NCBI RefSeq assembly: GCF_018866305.1
Contig: NZ_CP076456.1
Location: 3,162,001 to 3,226,000 of the forward strand
Reading direction: 5' to 3'
DNA: 64,000 nucleotides
From: Arthrobacter sunyaminii
GTDB taxonomy: Bacteria > Actinomycetota > Actinomycetes > Actinomycetales > Micrococcaceae
The position numbers were made by a program, and so were the translations under genes. The notes under the pieces were generated by a model. It worked only from the letters and a program-made list of their open reading frames with translations. It was not told where the DNA came from and did no database searches. Positions 29,759-41,131 of this stretch are shown here, in pieces (position 1 is the stretch's first letter; every line of letters starts with the position of its first letter).

Positions 29759-30438
29759 GCTGCTGCCGGCTCCTTTTCCTCTGCCACGCGCACCAGCGTG
29801 TTCACGTAAATACCCGGTGTGACGACGTGCTCCGGATCCAGGTCCCCCGGGTCCACGACGTCGCGGACCTGGACAATGGCGTTCGTCGCCGCGGCGGCCA
29901 TGACGGGACCGAAGTTGCGGGCGGTCTTGCGGTAGACGAGGTTCCCTGCCCGGTCGGCACGCAGTGCCTTGACCAGCGCAAAGTCCGCCGAGAGCGGGGA
30001 TTCGAATACGTAGCCCCGGCCGTCGATGATCCGGGTCTCCTTGCCCTCAGCGAGCATCGTTCCGTACCCGGTGGGCGTGAAGAAGCCGCCGATGCCGGCC
30101 CCTGCGGCCCGGATCCGCTCGGCAAGGTTGCCCTGCGGCACCAGCTCGAGTTCGATCTCCCCCGCCCGGAACTTCGCGTCGAAGATCTGGGAGTCGGACT
30201 GGCGCGGGAAGGAACAGATGATTTTCTTCACCCTGCCGGCGCCAATGAGCGCTGCCAGGCCGTGTTCACCGTTGCCGGCGTTGTTATTCACCACTGTCAG
30301 GTCCGAGGCTCCCTGCCGGAGCAGCGCCTCGATCAGTTCCACGGGCTGTCCGGCCTTGCCGAAGCCGCCGATCATGACGGTTGCCCCGTCGGTGATGGAC
30401 GCAACGGCTTCGTCGACGTCCTGCACGATGTTGAGCAC
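29755..30438 (-). CDS. pcaI: 3-oxoadipate CoA-transferase subunit A
   Basis: Alpha subunit of the 3-oxoadipate CoA-transferase, partner of PcaJ. It has 227 aa from the GTG at 30438, which follows AGGGGAAACT and the pcaF stop by 8 nt; upstream codons lie inside pcaF. The CoA-transferase signature GGFGKAGQPVELIEALL is near residue 23, and VVNNNAGNGEHGLAALIGAG follows. It overlaps pcaJ by 4 nt. Confidence 0.93.
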   Translation of the reverse strand: MLNIVQDVDEAVASITDGATVMIGGFGKAGQPVELIEALLRQGASDLTVVNNNAGNGEHGLAALIGAGRVKKIICSFPRQSDSQIFDAKFRAGEIELELVPQGNLAERIRAAGAGIGGFFTPTGYGTMLAEGKETRIIDGRGYVFESPLSADFALVKALRADRAGNLVYRKTARNFGPVMAAAATNAIVQVRDVVDPGDLDPEHVVTPGIYVNTLVRVAEEKEPAAA

Positions 30439-30446
30439 AGTTTCCC

Positions 30447-31658
30447 CTAGTTCGCGGTGGTTGTTGAGTTTTCGAGCACTACGGCCAGTCCCTGGCCGAC
30501 GCCGATGCAGATCGCCGCGACGCCCCACCGCTCGCCGGAGGCTTGGAGCCGGCGAGCCAGCGTTCCCAGGATGCGGGTGCCTGAGGCACCGAGCGGGTGT
30601 CCGATGGCCACCGCACCTCCCCACGCATTGACGATGTCCGGGTCGATGTCCCAGGCATCGAGGCATGCCAGGGACTGGGCGGCGAAGGCTTCATTGAGCT
30701 CGACGGCGCCCACGTCACCCCAGCTGATCCCGGCACGTTTGAGGGCGAGATTAGCGGCTTCGACCGGCGCGTAGCCGAAGTACTGCGGTTCGTTGGCGGC
30801 GGCGCCGCGCCCGGCAATGCGGGCCAGCGGGGGCAGCCCGAGAAGACGCTCGGCTGCCTCGCTTCCCAGCCAGGCGGCCGAGGCACCGTCATTCAGCGGC
30901 GAGGCGTTGCCGGCGGTAACAGTGCCGCCGGAGGCATCGTTGCCGGCGGGACGGAACACGGTGGCGAGGGTGGACAGTTTCTCCACCGTCGAACCGGCAC
31001 GGATGGATTCATCCCGGTCCAGGGCAACACCGTCGACGGCGACGGTCAGGTTGGCGTAGTTGCCTTCGTCCCAGGCCTTGGCGGCCAGCACATGGGACTT
31101 TGCCGCAAACTCGTCCTGGCGGTCCCGGGTGATGTTGTACTTTTCGCGCAGCTGCTCGGTCGCTTCGCCCAGCGACACGGTCCATTCCGCGGGCATGGCG
31201 GGGTTCACGAGCCGCCAGCCCAGCGTGGTGGAGGCGAGCGTCTGGTTCCCTGCGGGATAGGCCTTCTCGTTTTTCGGGAGTACCCAGGGCGCACGGCTCA
31301 TGGACTCCACGCCGCCGACGAGCATAAGGTCGGCTTCCCCGGTGTTGATCTGCCGGGACGCGATGATCGCGGCATCAAGGGAAGAGCCGCAGAGCCGGTT
31401 CACCGTGGTTCCCGGGACCGACGTGGGCAGGGAAGCCAGCAGTGACGACATCCTGGCGACGTTGCGGTTCTCCTCGCCTGCGCCGTTGGCGTTGCCGAAG
31501 ACCACTTCGTCCACGGCCGCGGGATCCAGGTCAGGTGCGCGGTCCACTGCCGCACGGATGACCCGTGCTCCCAGGTCATCCGGCCGCACTCCGGCCAGCA
31601 CACCGCCGAACTTGCCGAACGGCGTGCGGACTGCGTCGTAGATGTACGCCTGATTCAT
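30447..31658 (-). CDS. pcaF: 3-oxoadipyl-CoA thiolase
   Basis: Cleaves 3-oxoadipyl-CoA with CoA into succinyl-CoA and acetyl-CoA, the last pathway step. It has 403 aa from the ATG at 31658, which overlaps the pcaC stop (ATGA). Thiolase residues are present: the nucleophilic Cys in NRLCGSSLDA, the His in GHPLGASGTR and the second Cys in CIGVGQG. Other acetyl-CoA acetyltransferases look similar, but the pca context makes PcaF the best call. Confidence 0.94.
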   Translation of the reverse strand: MNQAYIYDAVRTPFGKFGGVLAGVRPDDLGARVIRAAVDRAPDLDPAAVDEVVFGNANGAGEENRNVARMSSLLASLPTSVPGTTVNRLCGSSLDAAIIASRQINTGEADLMLVGGVESMSRAPWVLPKNEKAYPAGNQTLASTTLGWRLVNPAMPAEWTVSLGEATEQLREKYNITRDRQDEFAAKSHVLAAKAWDEGNYANLTVAVDGVALDRDESIRAGSTVEKLSTLATVFRPAGNDASGGTVTAGNASPLNDGASAAWLGSEAAERLLGLPPLARIAGRGAAANEPQYFGYAPVEAANLALKRAGISWGDVGAVELNEAFAAQSLACLDAWDIDPDIVNAWGGAVAIGHPLGASGTRILGTLARRLQASGERWGVAAICIGVGQGLAVVLENSTTTAN

Positions 31659-32065
31659 CGCTTCTCCAGCCCGTCGAGTTCTGCGAAAACCTGTTGCGCC
31701 GTCTTGAATGCCGAATTGGCAGCCGGAACGCCGCAGTAGATGGCCGACTGCAGAATGATTTCCTTGATTTCGGCCCGGGTCAGCCCGTTGGTCAGCGCTG
31801 AGCGGACGTGCATGGCGAACTCCTCCGTGTGCCCGTGGGCAATCAGTGCGGTGAGCGTGATCGCGCTGCGCATGGTCCGGGGCAGTCCGGGCCGGGTCCA
31901 GATGCTCCCCCACGCATACTTGGTGATGAGCTCCTGGAAGTCCTCGGTGAATTCGTCCTTGGCGGCGTTCGCGCGGTCCACGTGGGCAGCACCGAGCACC
32001 TCGCGGCGGACGGCCATCCCCTCGTCGTAGACGTCCTGCTGGGTCTTGTCTGCATCCTCAATCAT
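31655..32065 (-). CDS. pcaC: 4-carboxymuconolactone decarboxylase
   Basis: Decarboxylates 4-carboxymuconolactone to 3-oxoadipate enol-lactone. The 136 aa CMD-fold protein has GMAVRREVLGAAHVDRANAA, TLTALIAHGHTEEFAMHVRS and IYCGVPAANSAFK. It is a separate gene starting 5 nt after pcaD, whereas many actinobacteria carry a fused pcaL in this order. Confidence 0.95.
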   Translation of the reverse strand: MIEDADKTQQDVYDEGMAVRREVLGAAHVDRANAAKDEFTEDFQELITKYAWGSIWTRPGLPRTMRSAITLTALIAHGHTEEFAMHVRSALTNGLTRAEIKEIILQSAIYCGVPAANSAFKTAQQVFAELDGLEKR

Positions 32066-32070
32066 GGAAC

Positions 32071-32883
32071 CTACAGTCCTTCCTGATATGCGGCACCAAA
32101 GAAGTTGCGCAGCAGGTGAGCGGTTTCTTCCGGCTTTTCGGCCGGAAGCAGATGGGCGGCGCCGCCGACGGCGGCACTGGTGCCGTTGGGCGTGCGCTCG
32201 GCAACGTACTCGGCGAACGACGGCGGGGTGACCGCGTCCTGCTCGCCCGCCAACGCAAGCAGGGGAAGGGTGATGTCGCCGAGCCTGCCGCGGACGTCGA
32301 ATTCGGCCAGAGCCTCACAGCAAAACGCATAAGAGAACCGGTCTGCGTCCTGGAGGGAATGCAAAAGGGCAGCGGAGGCGGCCGGTTCACGGTCGATAAA
32401 GCCGGGGGCAAACCAGCGCTCAGCGGAGCCGGCCAGGACTGCGGGAGTGCCCTGGTTCCGGACCGTATCGGCGCGCTCTGCCCAGCCTTCGGCGTCGCCG
32501 ATTTTTGCGCCGGAGCACAGAATCGCCAGTCCCTCGAATTCCTGGGAATGGTCCAGCCCCAGCTGCAGTCCCACGGCCCCGCCCAGGGACACTCCGGCGT
32601 AGTACACGCTCTGCTGCGCTGTGATGTCGCCGCCGGCACGTGCTGCGGCAACCAGGGCCGCAACACTGTCCGACAGGTCGGCCACGCTGAACGGCTCGGC
32701 GGCTGCGGGGCTGAGGCCGTGTCCGGGAAGGTCCCAGGCGATCACGGTGAAGGTCTTCAGCACGGCGGCGGCCGGGGACCACAGCGCCGCGGCGGAGGTC
32801 CCCAGCGACGGGCCGGCGATGAGGACGGGAGCATTCGCGCCGGCGGCGCTGAGGAGGCTGGCTTTGAGGACGGGCTGGCTCAC
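32071..32883 (-). CDS. pcaD: 3-oxoadipate enol-lactonase
   Basis: Hydrolyses 3-oxoadipate enol-lactone to 3-oxoadipate. The 270 aa alpha/beta-hydrolase has its nucleophile elbow in GVSLGGAVGLQLGL, the acid near ALAGEQDAVTPP and the histidine in GGAAHLLPAEKPEETA. The start is GTG and overlaps the pcaB stop by 4 nt. Here pcaD and pcaC are in different reading frames. Confidence 0.94.
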   Translation of the reverse strand: MSQPVLKASLLSAAGANAPVLIAGPSLGTSAAALWSPAAAVLKTFTVIAWDLPGHGLSPAAAEPFSVADLSDSVAALVAAARAGGDITAQQSVYYAGVSLGGAVGLQLGLDHSQEFEGLAILCSGAKIGDAEGWAERADTVRNQGTPAVLAGSAERWFAPGFIDREPAASAALLHSLQDADRFSYAFCCEALAEFDVRGRLGDITLPLLALAGEQDAVTPPSFAEYVAERTPNGTSAAVGGAAHLLPAEKPEETAHLLRNFFGAAYQEGL

Positions 32884-34301
32884 CGGGAGCTCCTTACGGG
32901 ATAGGCGGCAAGAATGCGGTCAATCAGGGCGGAGGCCTCGCCCACGTAGTTGGCGGGATCCAGCTGGGCGGCAAGCTCGGCATCGCTCAGGACATCGGCG
33001 GATACTGACTTGCGCAGCATTTCGCCCAGAGAGCTCCCCATGGTCTGGGCGGCGGTGACCAGCTCCTGAAGGCGGGCCTTGCCGCTGCCGGGTCCGCCGT
33101 CGTCGTCCAGCAGCGGGGCAACCGTGGCCATCAACCGTTCGCTGACCACCAGCGGTCCGGCGGTGAGCAGGTTGTCCCGAAGCACTGCGGTGTTTACGGT
33201 GAGCCCTTCGGTGAGTTCAGCGAGTTTCTCCGCAGCGCCCGAGGCCAGCCGCAGCAGGGAGCGCAGTGCCTGCCACTCGGTGTGCCAGGAGCCGCCGGGG
33301 CGCTCGTCGTCCGCAGCTCCGGCCGCGGTCTGGAGCGCCGCCCCGCAGCCCGGACCGGCCAGCGCGGCGCTGCGGATGAGCACGGACAGCACCGGGTTCC
33401 GTTTCTGCGGCATGGCCGAGGATCCCCCGCGGCCAGCCGCCCGCGGCTCGGAGACCTCCGCTACCTCGGGCCTGCTCATCAGCAGGACGTCATTGGCGAT
33501 CTTGCCGGCGGCAGACAGCAGGTCCTGCAGGGCGGCACCCACTGCAGTGACGGGCAGCCGGTTTCCCTGCCAGGGTGCGGCCGGCGCTGCCAGTCCCAGC
33601 CGGAGTGCCAGTTCGTCGGCAAGCTCCAGAGGCGTTGCCGCTGATCCGCTGGCATCCACGACGGTGCGCAGGGCCGCAAGCGTGCCCGAGCCGCCGCCCC
33701 ACTGCAGGGGCAGACGGGATGCTGTTGTTTCGAGCGCCTCCGCCGCCTGCCCGATCCCGTGCAGCCACTGGGCGGCGCGGAGACCGAAGGTGGAGGGCAG
33801 TGAATGCTGGGTGAGGGTCCGGGCCACGCAGAGGGTATGCCGGTGCTCGACGGCGAGACCGGCCAGGGCAGACATGGTCCGCCGGGTATCGGAGGCAATG
33901 CCTGCCAGCGTGTCCGCGGAGACCAGCATCAGGGCCGTGTCCAGGATGTCCTGGCTGGTGGCTGCAGTGTGCACAGCTTCGGCGGCAGCGGGCGAAATAT
34001 CGCGCACCTTGGCGCGCAGGTCAGCCAGCAGGGGGATCACCGGGTTGCCTCCCCCGGCGGACCGGGCTGCCAGGGACGCCGGGTCGTAGAGGTCGGCGCG
34101 GAAGGCGGGGGCGGCCTCGTCGGGCAACTGCGGTGCAATGACGCCCGCGCCGGCCAGGACGCGCAGCCATTGGAGTTCGACGTCCAGCAGTTTCTGAACA
34201 ATCCGGCGGTCACCAGTCCGGCCCGCACCGGTGGTGCCTGCCCACACCGGGGACAACAGCCCGTAGTCTGCGGTGTCCGCTGCGCTTACTGATCCGGTCA
34301 T
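32880..34301 (-). CDS. pcaB: 3-carboxy-cis,cis-muconate cycloisomerase
   Basis: Converts 3-carboxy-cis,cis-muconate to 4-carboxymuconolactone. The 473 aa protein of the fumarase/argininosuccinate lyase fold has the superfamily signature GGSSAMPQKRNP, preceded by HTAATSQDILDTALML and by LTQHSLPSTFGLRAAQWLHG. The length fits the bacterial enzyme. It follows pcaG by 2 nt. Confidence 0.95.
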   Translation of the reverse strand: MTGSVSAADTADYGLLSPVWAGTTGAGRTGDRRIVQKLLDVELQWLRVLAGAGVIAPQLPDEAAPAFRADLYDPASLAARSAGGGNPVIPLLADLRAKVRDISPAAAEAVHTAATSQDILDTALMLVSADTLAGIASDTRRTMSALAGLAVEHRHTLCVARTLTQHSLPSTFGLRAAQWLHGIGQAAEALETTASRLPLQWGGGSGTLAALRTVVDASGSAATPLELADELALRLGLAAPAAPWQGNRLPVTAVGAALQDLLSAAGKIANDVLLMSRPEVAEVSEPRAAGRGGSSAMPQKRNPVLSVLIRSAALAGPGCGAALQTAAGAADDERPGGSWHTEWQALRSLLRLASGAAEKLAELTEGLTVNTAVLRDNLLTAGPLVVSERLMATVAPLLDDDGGPGSGKARLQELVTAAQTMGSSLGEMLRKSVSADVLSDAELAAQLDPANYVGEASALIDRILAAYPVRSSR

Positions 34302-34303
34302 CG

Positions 34304-34870
34304 TTAGGCTCCGGGGAAGGACAGGAAAACGGTTTCATCCCGGCCCTGCAGGCTGATGTTCCAGCGCAGTCCGCCGTCCGCCTCACGGGTGGCGATCAGG
34401 GTCCGGCGGCGTTCCTCGGGCAGCGAGGAGAGCAGGGTATCCCGGGCCAGGGCCTCTTCGTCGTCCGGCAGGTACATCCGGGTGTGCAGCTTGTTCAGCA
34501 GGCCGCGGGCAAAAATGACGAAGGAAATGAAGGGTGCCGCTCCTTCTTCCGCGGGACCGGGGTTGACCGTGGTGAAGGTGTAGTTGCCGGCATTGTCGAC
34601 TGCGGTGCGGCCCCAGCCGGTGAAGGTGTAGCCGTCACGGACCAGGGAACCTGACCGCTGCGGGATATTGCCGTCGGCGTCCGCCTGCCAGATTTCCAGC
34701 AGGGCATCCGGGATGGGATCCCCGGCGCCGTCGGTCACCGTACCCTGCAACCGGACGCTCCCGGGCACGCCCGGGGACAGCAGCTGGTTGTCCTTCTCGA
34801 AGGGGAGGGCATAGCCGTAGAACGGGCCGATGGTCTGGCCCGGCGTGGCTGTCAGCTTCTGTTCGCTCAT
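34304..34870 (-). CDS. pcaG: Protocatechuate 3,4-dioxygenase alpha subunit
   Basis: Structural subunit of the intradiol ring-cleaving dioxygenase that opens protocatechuate. It has 188 aa from the ATG at 34870, which overlaps the pcaH stop (TAATG); the frame upstream of it lies in pcaH. It begins SEQKLTATPGQTIGPFYGYA and contains DGAGDPIPDALLEIWQADAD. As expected for the alpha chain, the iron-binding Tyr/His set is absent. Confidence 0.95.
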   Translation of the reverse strand: MSEQKLTATPGQTIGPFYGYALPFEKDNQLLSPGVPGSVRLQGTVTDGAGDPIPDALLEIWQADADGNIPQRSGSLVRDGYTFTGWGRTAVDNAGNYTFTTVNPGPAEEGAAPFISFVIFARGLLNKLHTRMYLPDDEEALARDTLLSSLPEERRRTLIATREADGGLRWNISLQGRDETVFLSFPGA

Positions 34871-35694
34871 TACTCTGCGTCCTCTTCTTCCATCCAGGTG
34901 CGGTTGCTGCCGGTGAGCACGATGTCCCAGTTGTAGCCGGTGGCCCACTCGTGCGAGGTGAGGTTGTGGTCGTACGCGGCCACGAGGCGGTCCCGTGCTT
35001 TCTGGTCGGTGATCGACTGGTAGATCGGATCCAGGGCGAACAGCGGATCCCCGGGAAAATACATCTGGGTGATCATGCGCTGGGTGAAGTCGGTGCCGAA
35101 GAGCGAGAAATGGATGTGCGCCGGCCGCCAGGCGTTGTAGTGGTTCTTCCACGGGTACGGTCCGGGCTTGATGGTGGTGAACTCGTAGAAACCGTCCTCA
35201 GTAGTGAGGCAGCGGCCGACGCCGGTGAAGTTGGGGTCGATCGGCGCCGGGTGCTGATCCCGCTTGTGGATGTAGCGTCCCGCCGAGTTCGCCTGCCAGA
35301 TTTCCACCAGCTGGTTACGGACCGGATGCCCGTCGCCGTCGAGGATGCGTCCGCGGACAATGATCCGCTCCCCCAGCGGTTCGCCGTTGTGCTGGATCGT
35401 CAGGTCACTTTCCAAGGCGTGGACATCCTGGTGGCCGAAGGCCGGGGACCACAGCTCAATGGTTTCGGGGTCCGCGTGGTGCGGATCCTTGGTGGGGTGG
35501 CGCAGAAGGGAGCTGCGGTACGGCTGGAAGTCCACACGGGGCTGGGTCTCCTCCGTACCGCCGTCGTCCACCGTTTTGCGGTAGGCGGCATGGATCGAAT
35601 CGATCTCCGCGGAAATCTGGTCCTGCGAGGCTTCCGCAGCATCCAGCCGTTCGATCACATGGCTGTCCGGGAACAGGCCTTCTTCCATTTCCAT
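34870..35694 (-). CDS. pcaH: Protocatechuate 3,4-dioxygenase beta subunit
   Basis: Iron-bearing subunit that converts protocatechuate and O2 to 3-carboxy-cis,cis-muconate. It has 274 aa from the ATG at 35694 with AGGGAG upstream. The non-haem Fe(III) ligands are recognisable: Tyr in AGRYIHKRDQHPAPIDPNF, Tyr in GPYPWKNHYNAW and two His in RPAHIHFSLFG. It is the first gene after the candidate pca promoter. Confidence 0.96.
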   Translation of the reverse strand: MEMEEGLFPDSHVIERLDAAEASQDQISAEIDSIHAAYRKTVDDGGTEETQPRVDFQPYRSSLLRHPTKDPHHADPETIELWSPAFGHQDVHALESDLTIQHNGEPLGERIIVRGRILDGDGHPVRNQLVEIWQANSAGRYIHKRDQHPAPIDPNFTGVGRCLTTEDGFYEFTTIKPGPYPWKNHYNAWRPAHIHFSLFGTDFTQRMITQMYFPGDPLFALDPIYQSITDQKARDRLVAAYDHNLTSHEWATGYNWDIVLTGSNRTWMEEEDAE

Positions 35695-35741
35695 GGTTCT
35701 CCCTTGTCGATGTTTCCCCTCCGCCCGTACCGCTGCCAAGC

Positions 35742-35770
35742 ATCTTGAGGATGGGACCACCCTACGTCAA
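35742..35770 (-). promoter_or_regulatory. Candidate pca operon promoter
   Basis: TTGACG (35765-35770) and CAAGAT (35742-35747) on the minus strand are 17 nt apart, a good sigma70-type promoter. Transcription would begin near 35735, about 40 nt before the pcaH ATG. Confidence 0.6.
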
Positions 35771-35805
35771 TGTTCACTTTGTGTACAGGTGTTCACTATG
35801 CGAAC
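35771..35805. promoter_or_regulatory. Tandem palindromic sites upstream of the pca -35
   Basis: Two imperfect palindromes adjoin the -35. TGTTCACTTTGTGTACA (35771-35787) pairs at 6 of 8 positions per arm, and GTTCACTATGCGAAC (35791-35805) pairs at 5 of 7. Both contain GTTCAC, repeated 19-20 bp apart. Size, spacing and position fit operators of IclR-family regulators of aromatic catabolism, probably the one encoded at 28219-29010. Confidence 0.55.
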
Positions 35806-35808
35806 TTT

Positions 35809-37014
35809 CTATTTCGAGGTTGTCGCCGGCCAGCCGGTGTAGGCCTCCGCAAGGTAGGCGCTGCCGTGCCGGGAGGCAACGACGCCGGCCAACTCCCCCA
35901 GCGCACGCTTGCGTTCAAAGGGGCTGGCATCGGCCCTGGTATGCAGCATGGAAGTCATCCAGTAAGAGAAATTCTGGGCCCGCCAAACCCGTGCCAGTGC
36001 GCGCTCACTGTATCCGTCCAACAGGTTTGTTTTTCCGGTGGCATACAACGATTCAACGGCTTCAAACAGAACCTGGACGTCGGCCAGGGCAAGATTGAGC
36101 CCCTTGGCTCCCGTGGGCGGCACGGTGTGTCCTGCGTCGCCGGCAAGGAACATCTTCCCGTAGCGCAGCGGCTCGCAAACATAGCTGCGGAACTTCAACA
36201 GCGTCTTTTCAAAGATCGGACCGCGTTTGAGCTCAAAGCCGTCGGGGCCGTCCACCCGCCGCTGGAGCTCATCCCAAATCTGCTCCTCGGACCAATCGTC
36301 GGGGTTCTCATCAGGGTCGGCCTGAAAGTACATCCGCTGGATAGTCTGACTGCGCTGGCTGATCAGCGCGAAGCCCCGGCCGGAGTTGGTGTAGATCAAT
36401 TCAGGTGCACTCGGCGGTGCCTCTGTAAGGATCCCGAACCAGGCAAAGGGGTACTCAATGAAATTCTCCCTGCGCTGTCCGGCCGGGATGGCCCGCCGGC
36501 AAATGCCCTGCGAACCATCCGCGCCCACCAGGATGTCGCAGTGGACCTCGAAGACGGCACCCTCCGCGTCGGTGAACCGGATTTTGGGCGTATCGGAGGA
36601 AAGGTCAAGAACCTCAGTGTCGGAGACCGCCCACCGCACGTCCCCGCTGTCGCGCTCCCTGGCAGCAGCCAGGTCCACGAACACTTCATTCTGCGGATAG
36701 AGCCAAACGGACTCCCCCACCAGATCCTGGAAATCTATCCGGTGGCTGGCGCCGCCGAACCGAAGGTCAATACCGTCGTGGCGGTGCCCGTCGGTGAGGA
36801 CCCTGTTGCTGACACCGCCCTCGGTGAGCATCCGCACCGACCCGTGCTCCAGGATTCCGGCACGGTGCGTGGTGCGGATGGTGTGATAATCCCGTTTCTC
36901 CACCACAATGCTCTCAATGCCGGCTTGAGCCAGCAGATGCGAGAGCATCAGTCCGGCAGGACCGGCACCCACGATGCCGACCCGGGCCTTGAGAATGGTG
37001 CGTGCTGCGCCCAT
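35809..37014 (-). CDS. pobA: 4-hydroxybenzoate 3-monooxygenase
   Basis: FAD enzyme that hydroxylates 4-hydroxybenzoate to protocatechuate using NAD(P)H and O2, feeding the pca genes. It has 401 aa from the ATG at 37014, chosen for AAGGAG 7 nt upstream. Motifs are the FAD dinucleotide fold GIVGAGPAGLMLSHLL, the DG motif CDILVGADGSQGICRRAIP and GDAGHTVPPTGAKGLNLALA. It lies between the rpoC terminator and the pca promoter, on the same strand. Its own promoter was not identified. Confidence 0.95.
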   Translation of the reverse strand: MGAARTILKARVGIVGAGPAGLMLSHLLAQAGIESIVVEKRDYHTIRTTHRAGILEHGSVRMLTEGGVSNRVLTDGHRHDGIDLRFGGASHRIDFQDLVGESVWLYPQNEVFVDLAAARERDSGDVRWAVSDTEVLDLSSDTPKIRFTDAEGAVFEVHCDILVGADGSQGICRRAIPAGQRRENFIEYPFAWFGILTEAPPSAPELIYTNSGRGFALISQRSQTIQRMYFQADPDENPDDWSEEQIWDELQRRVDGPDGFELKRGPIFEKTLLKFRSYVCEPLRYGKMFLAGDAGHTVPPTGAKGLNLALADVQVLFEAVESLYATGKTNLLDGYSERALARVWRAQNFSYWMTSMLHTRADASPFERKRALGELAGVVASRHGSAYLAEAYTGWPATTSK

Positions 37015-37070
37015 GCAGTACTCCTTAGAAAGCTGCCTGTCGGCCATTCCCAGAGTCTGGCACAAACGCG

Positions 37071-37102
37071 AAAGGTCCCGCACCAAACGGTGCGGGACCT
37101 TT
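37071..37102 (-). terminator. Terminator after rpoC
   Basis: A perfect 14 bp inverted repeat (37071-37084 / 37089-37102) with a 4 nt loop starts about 42 nt past the rpoC stop. TTT then CGCGTTTGTG follows on the minus strand. It isolates rpoBC from pobA, whose start is 57 nt further on. Confidence 0.85.
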
Positions 37103-37144
37103 CCTTACTGCGGCATGCCGTGTGGCGGGCCGCAGCGTTGCAGG

Positions 37145-41035
<3,891 letters not shown>

Positions 41036-41131
41036 GGGTCCCTGTTCTCTCTTGTTCTCTAAATCTGAATGTCTCGGGTACGGGAAGGGGCTGCCGGAGG
41101 CCGGCCCGCTGATGCGGGCCGGCCGGCTCGG

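Noticed and set aside
31655..32883. Frameshifted pcaL pseudogene
   Set aside because: PcaD and PcaC are each full length, with their own starts and complete catalytic motifs.
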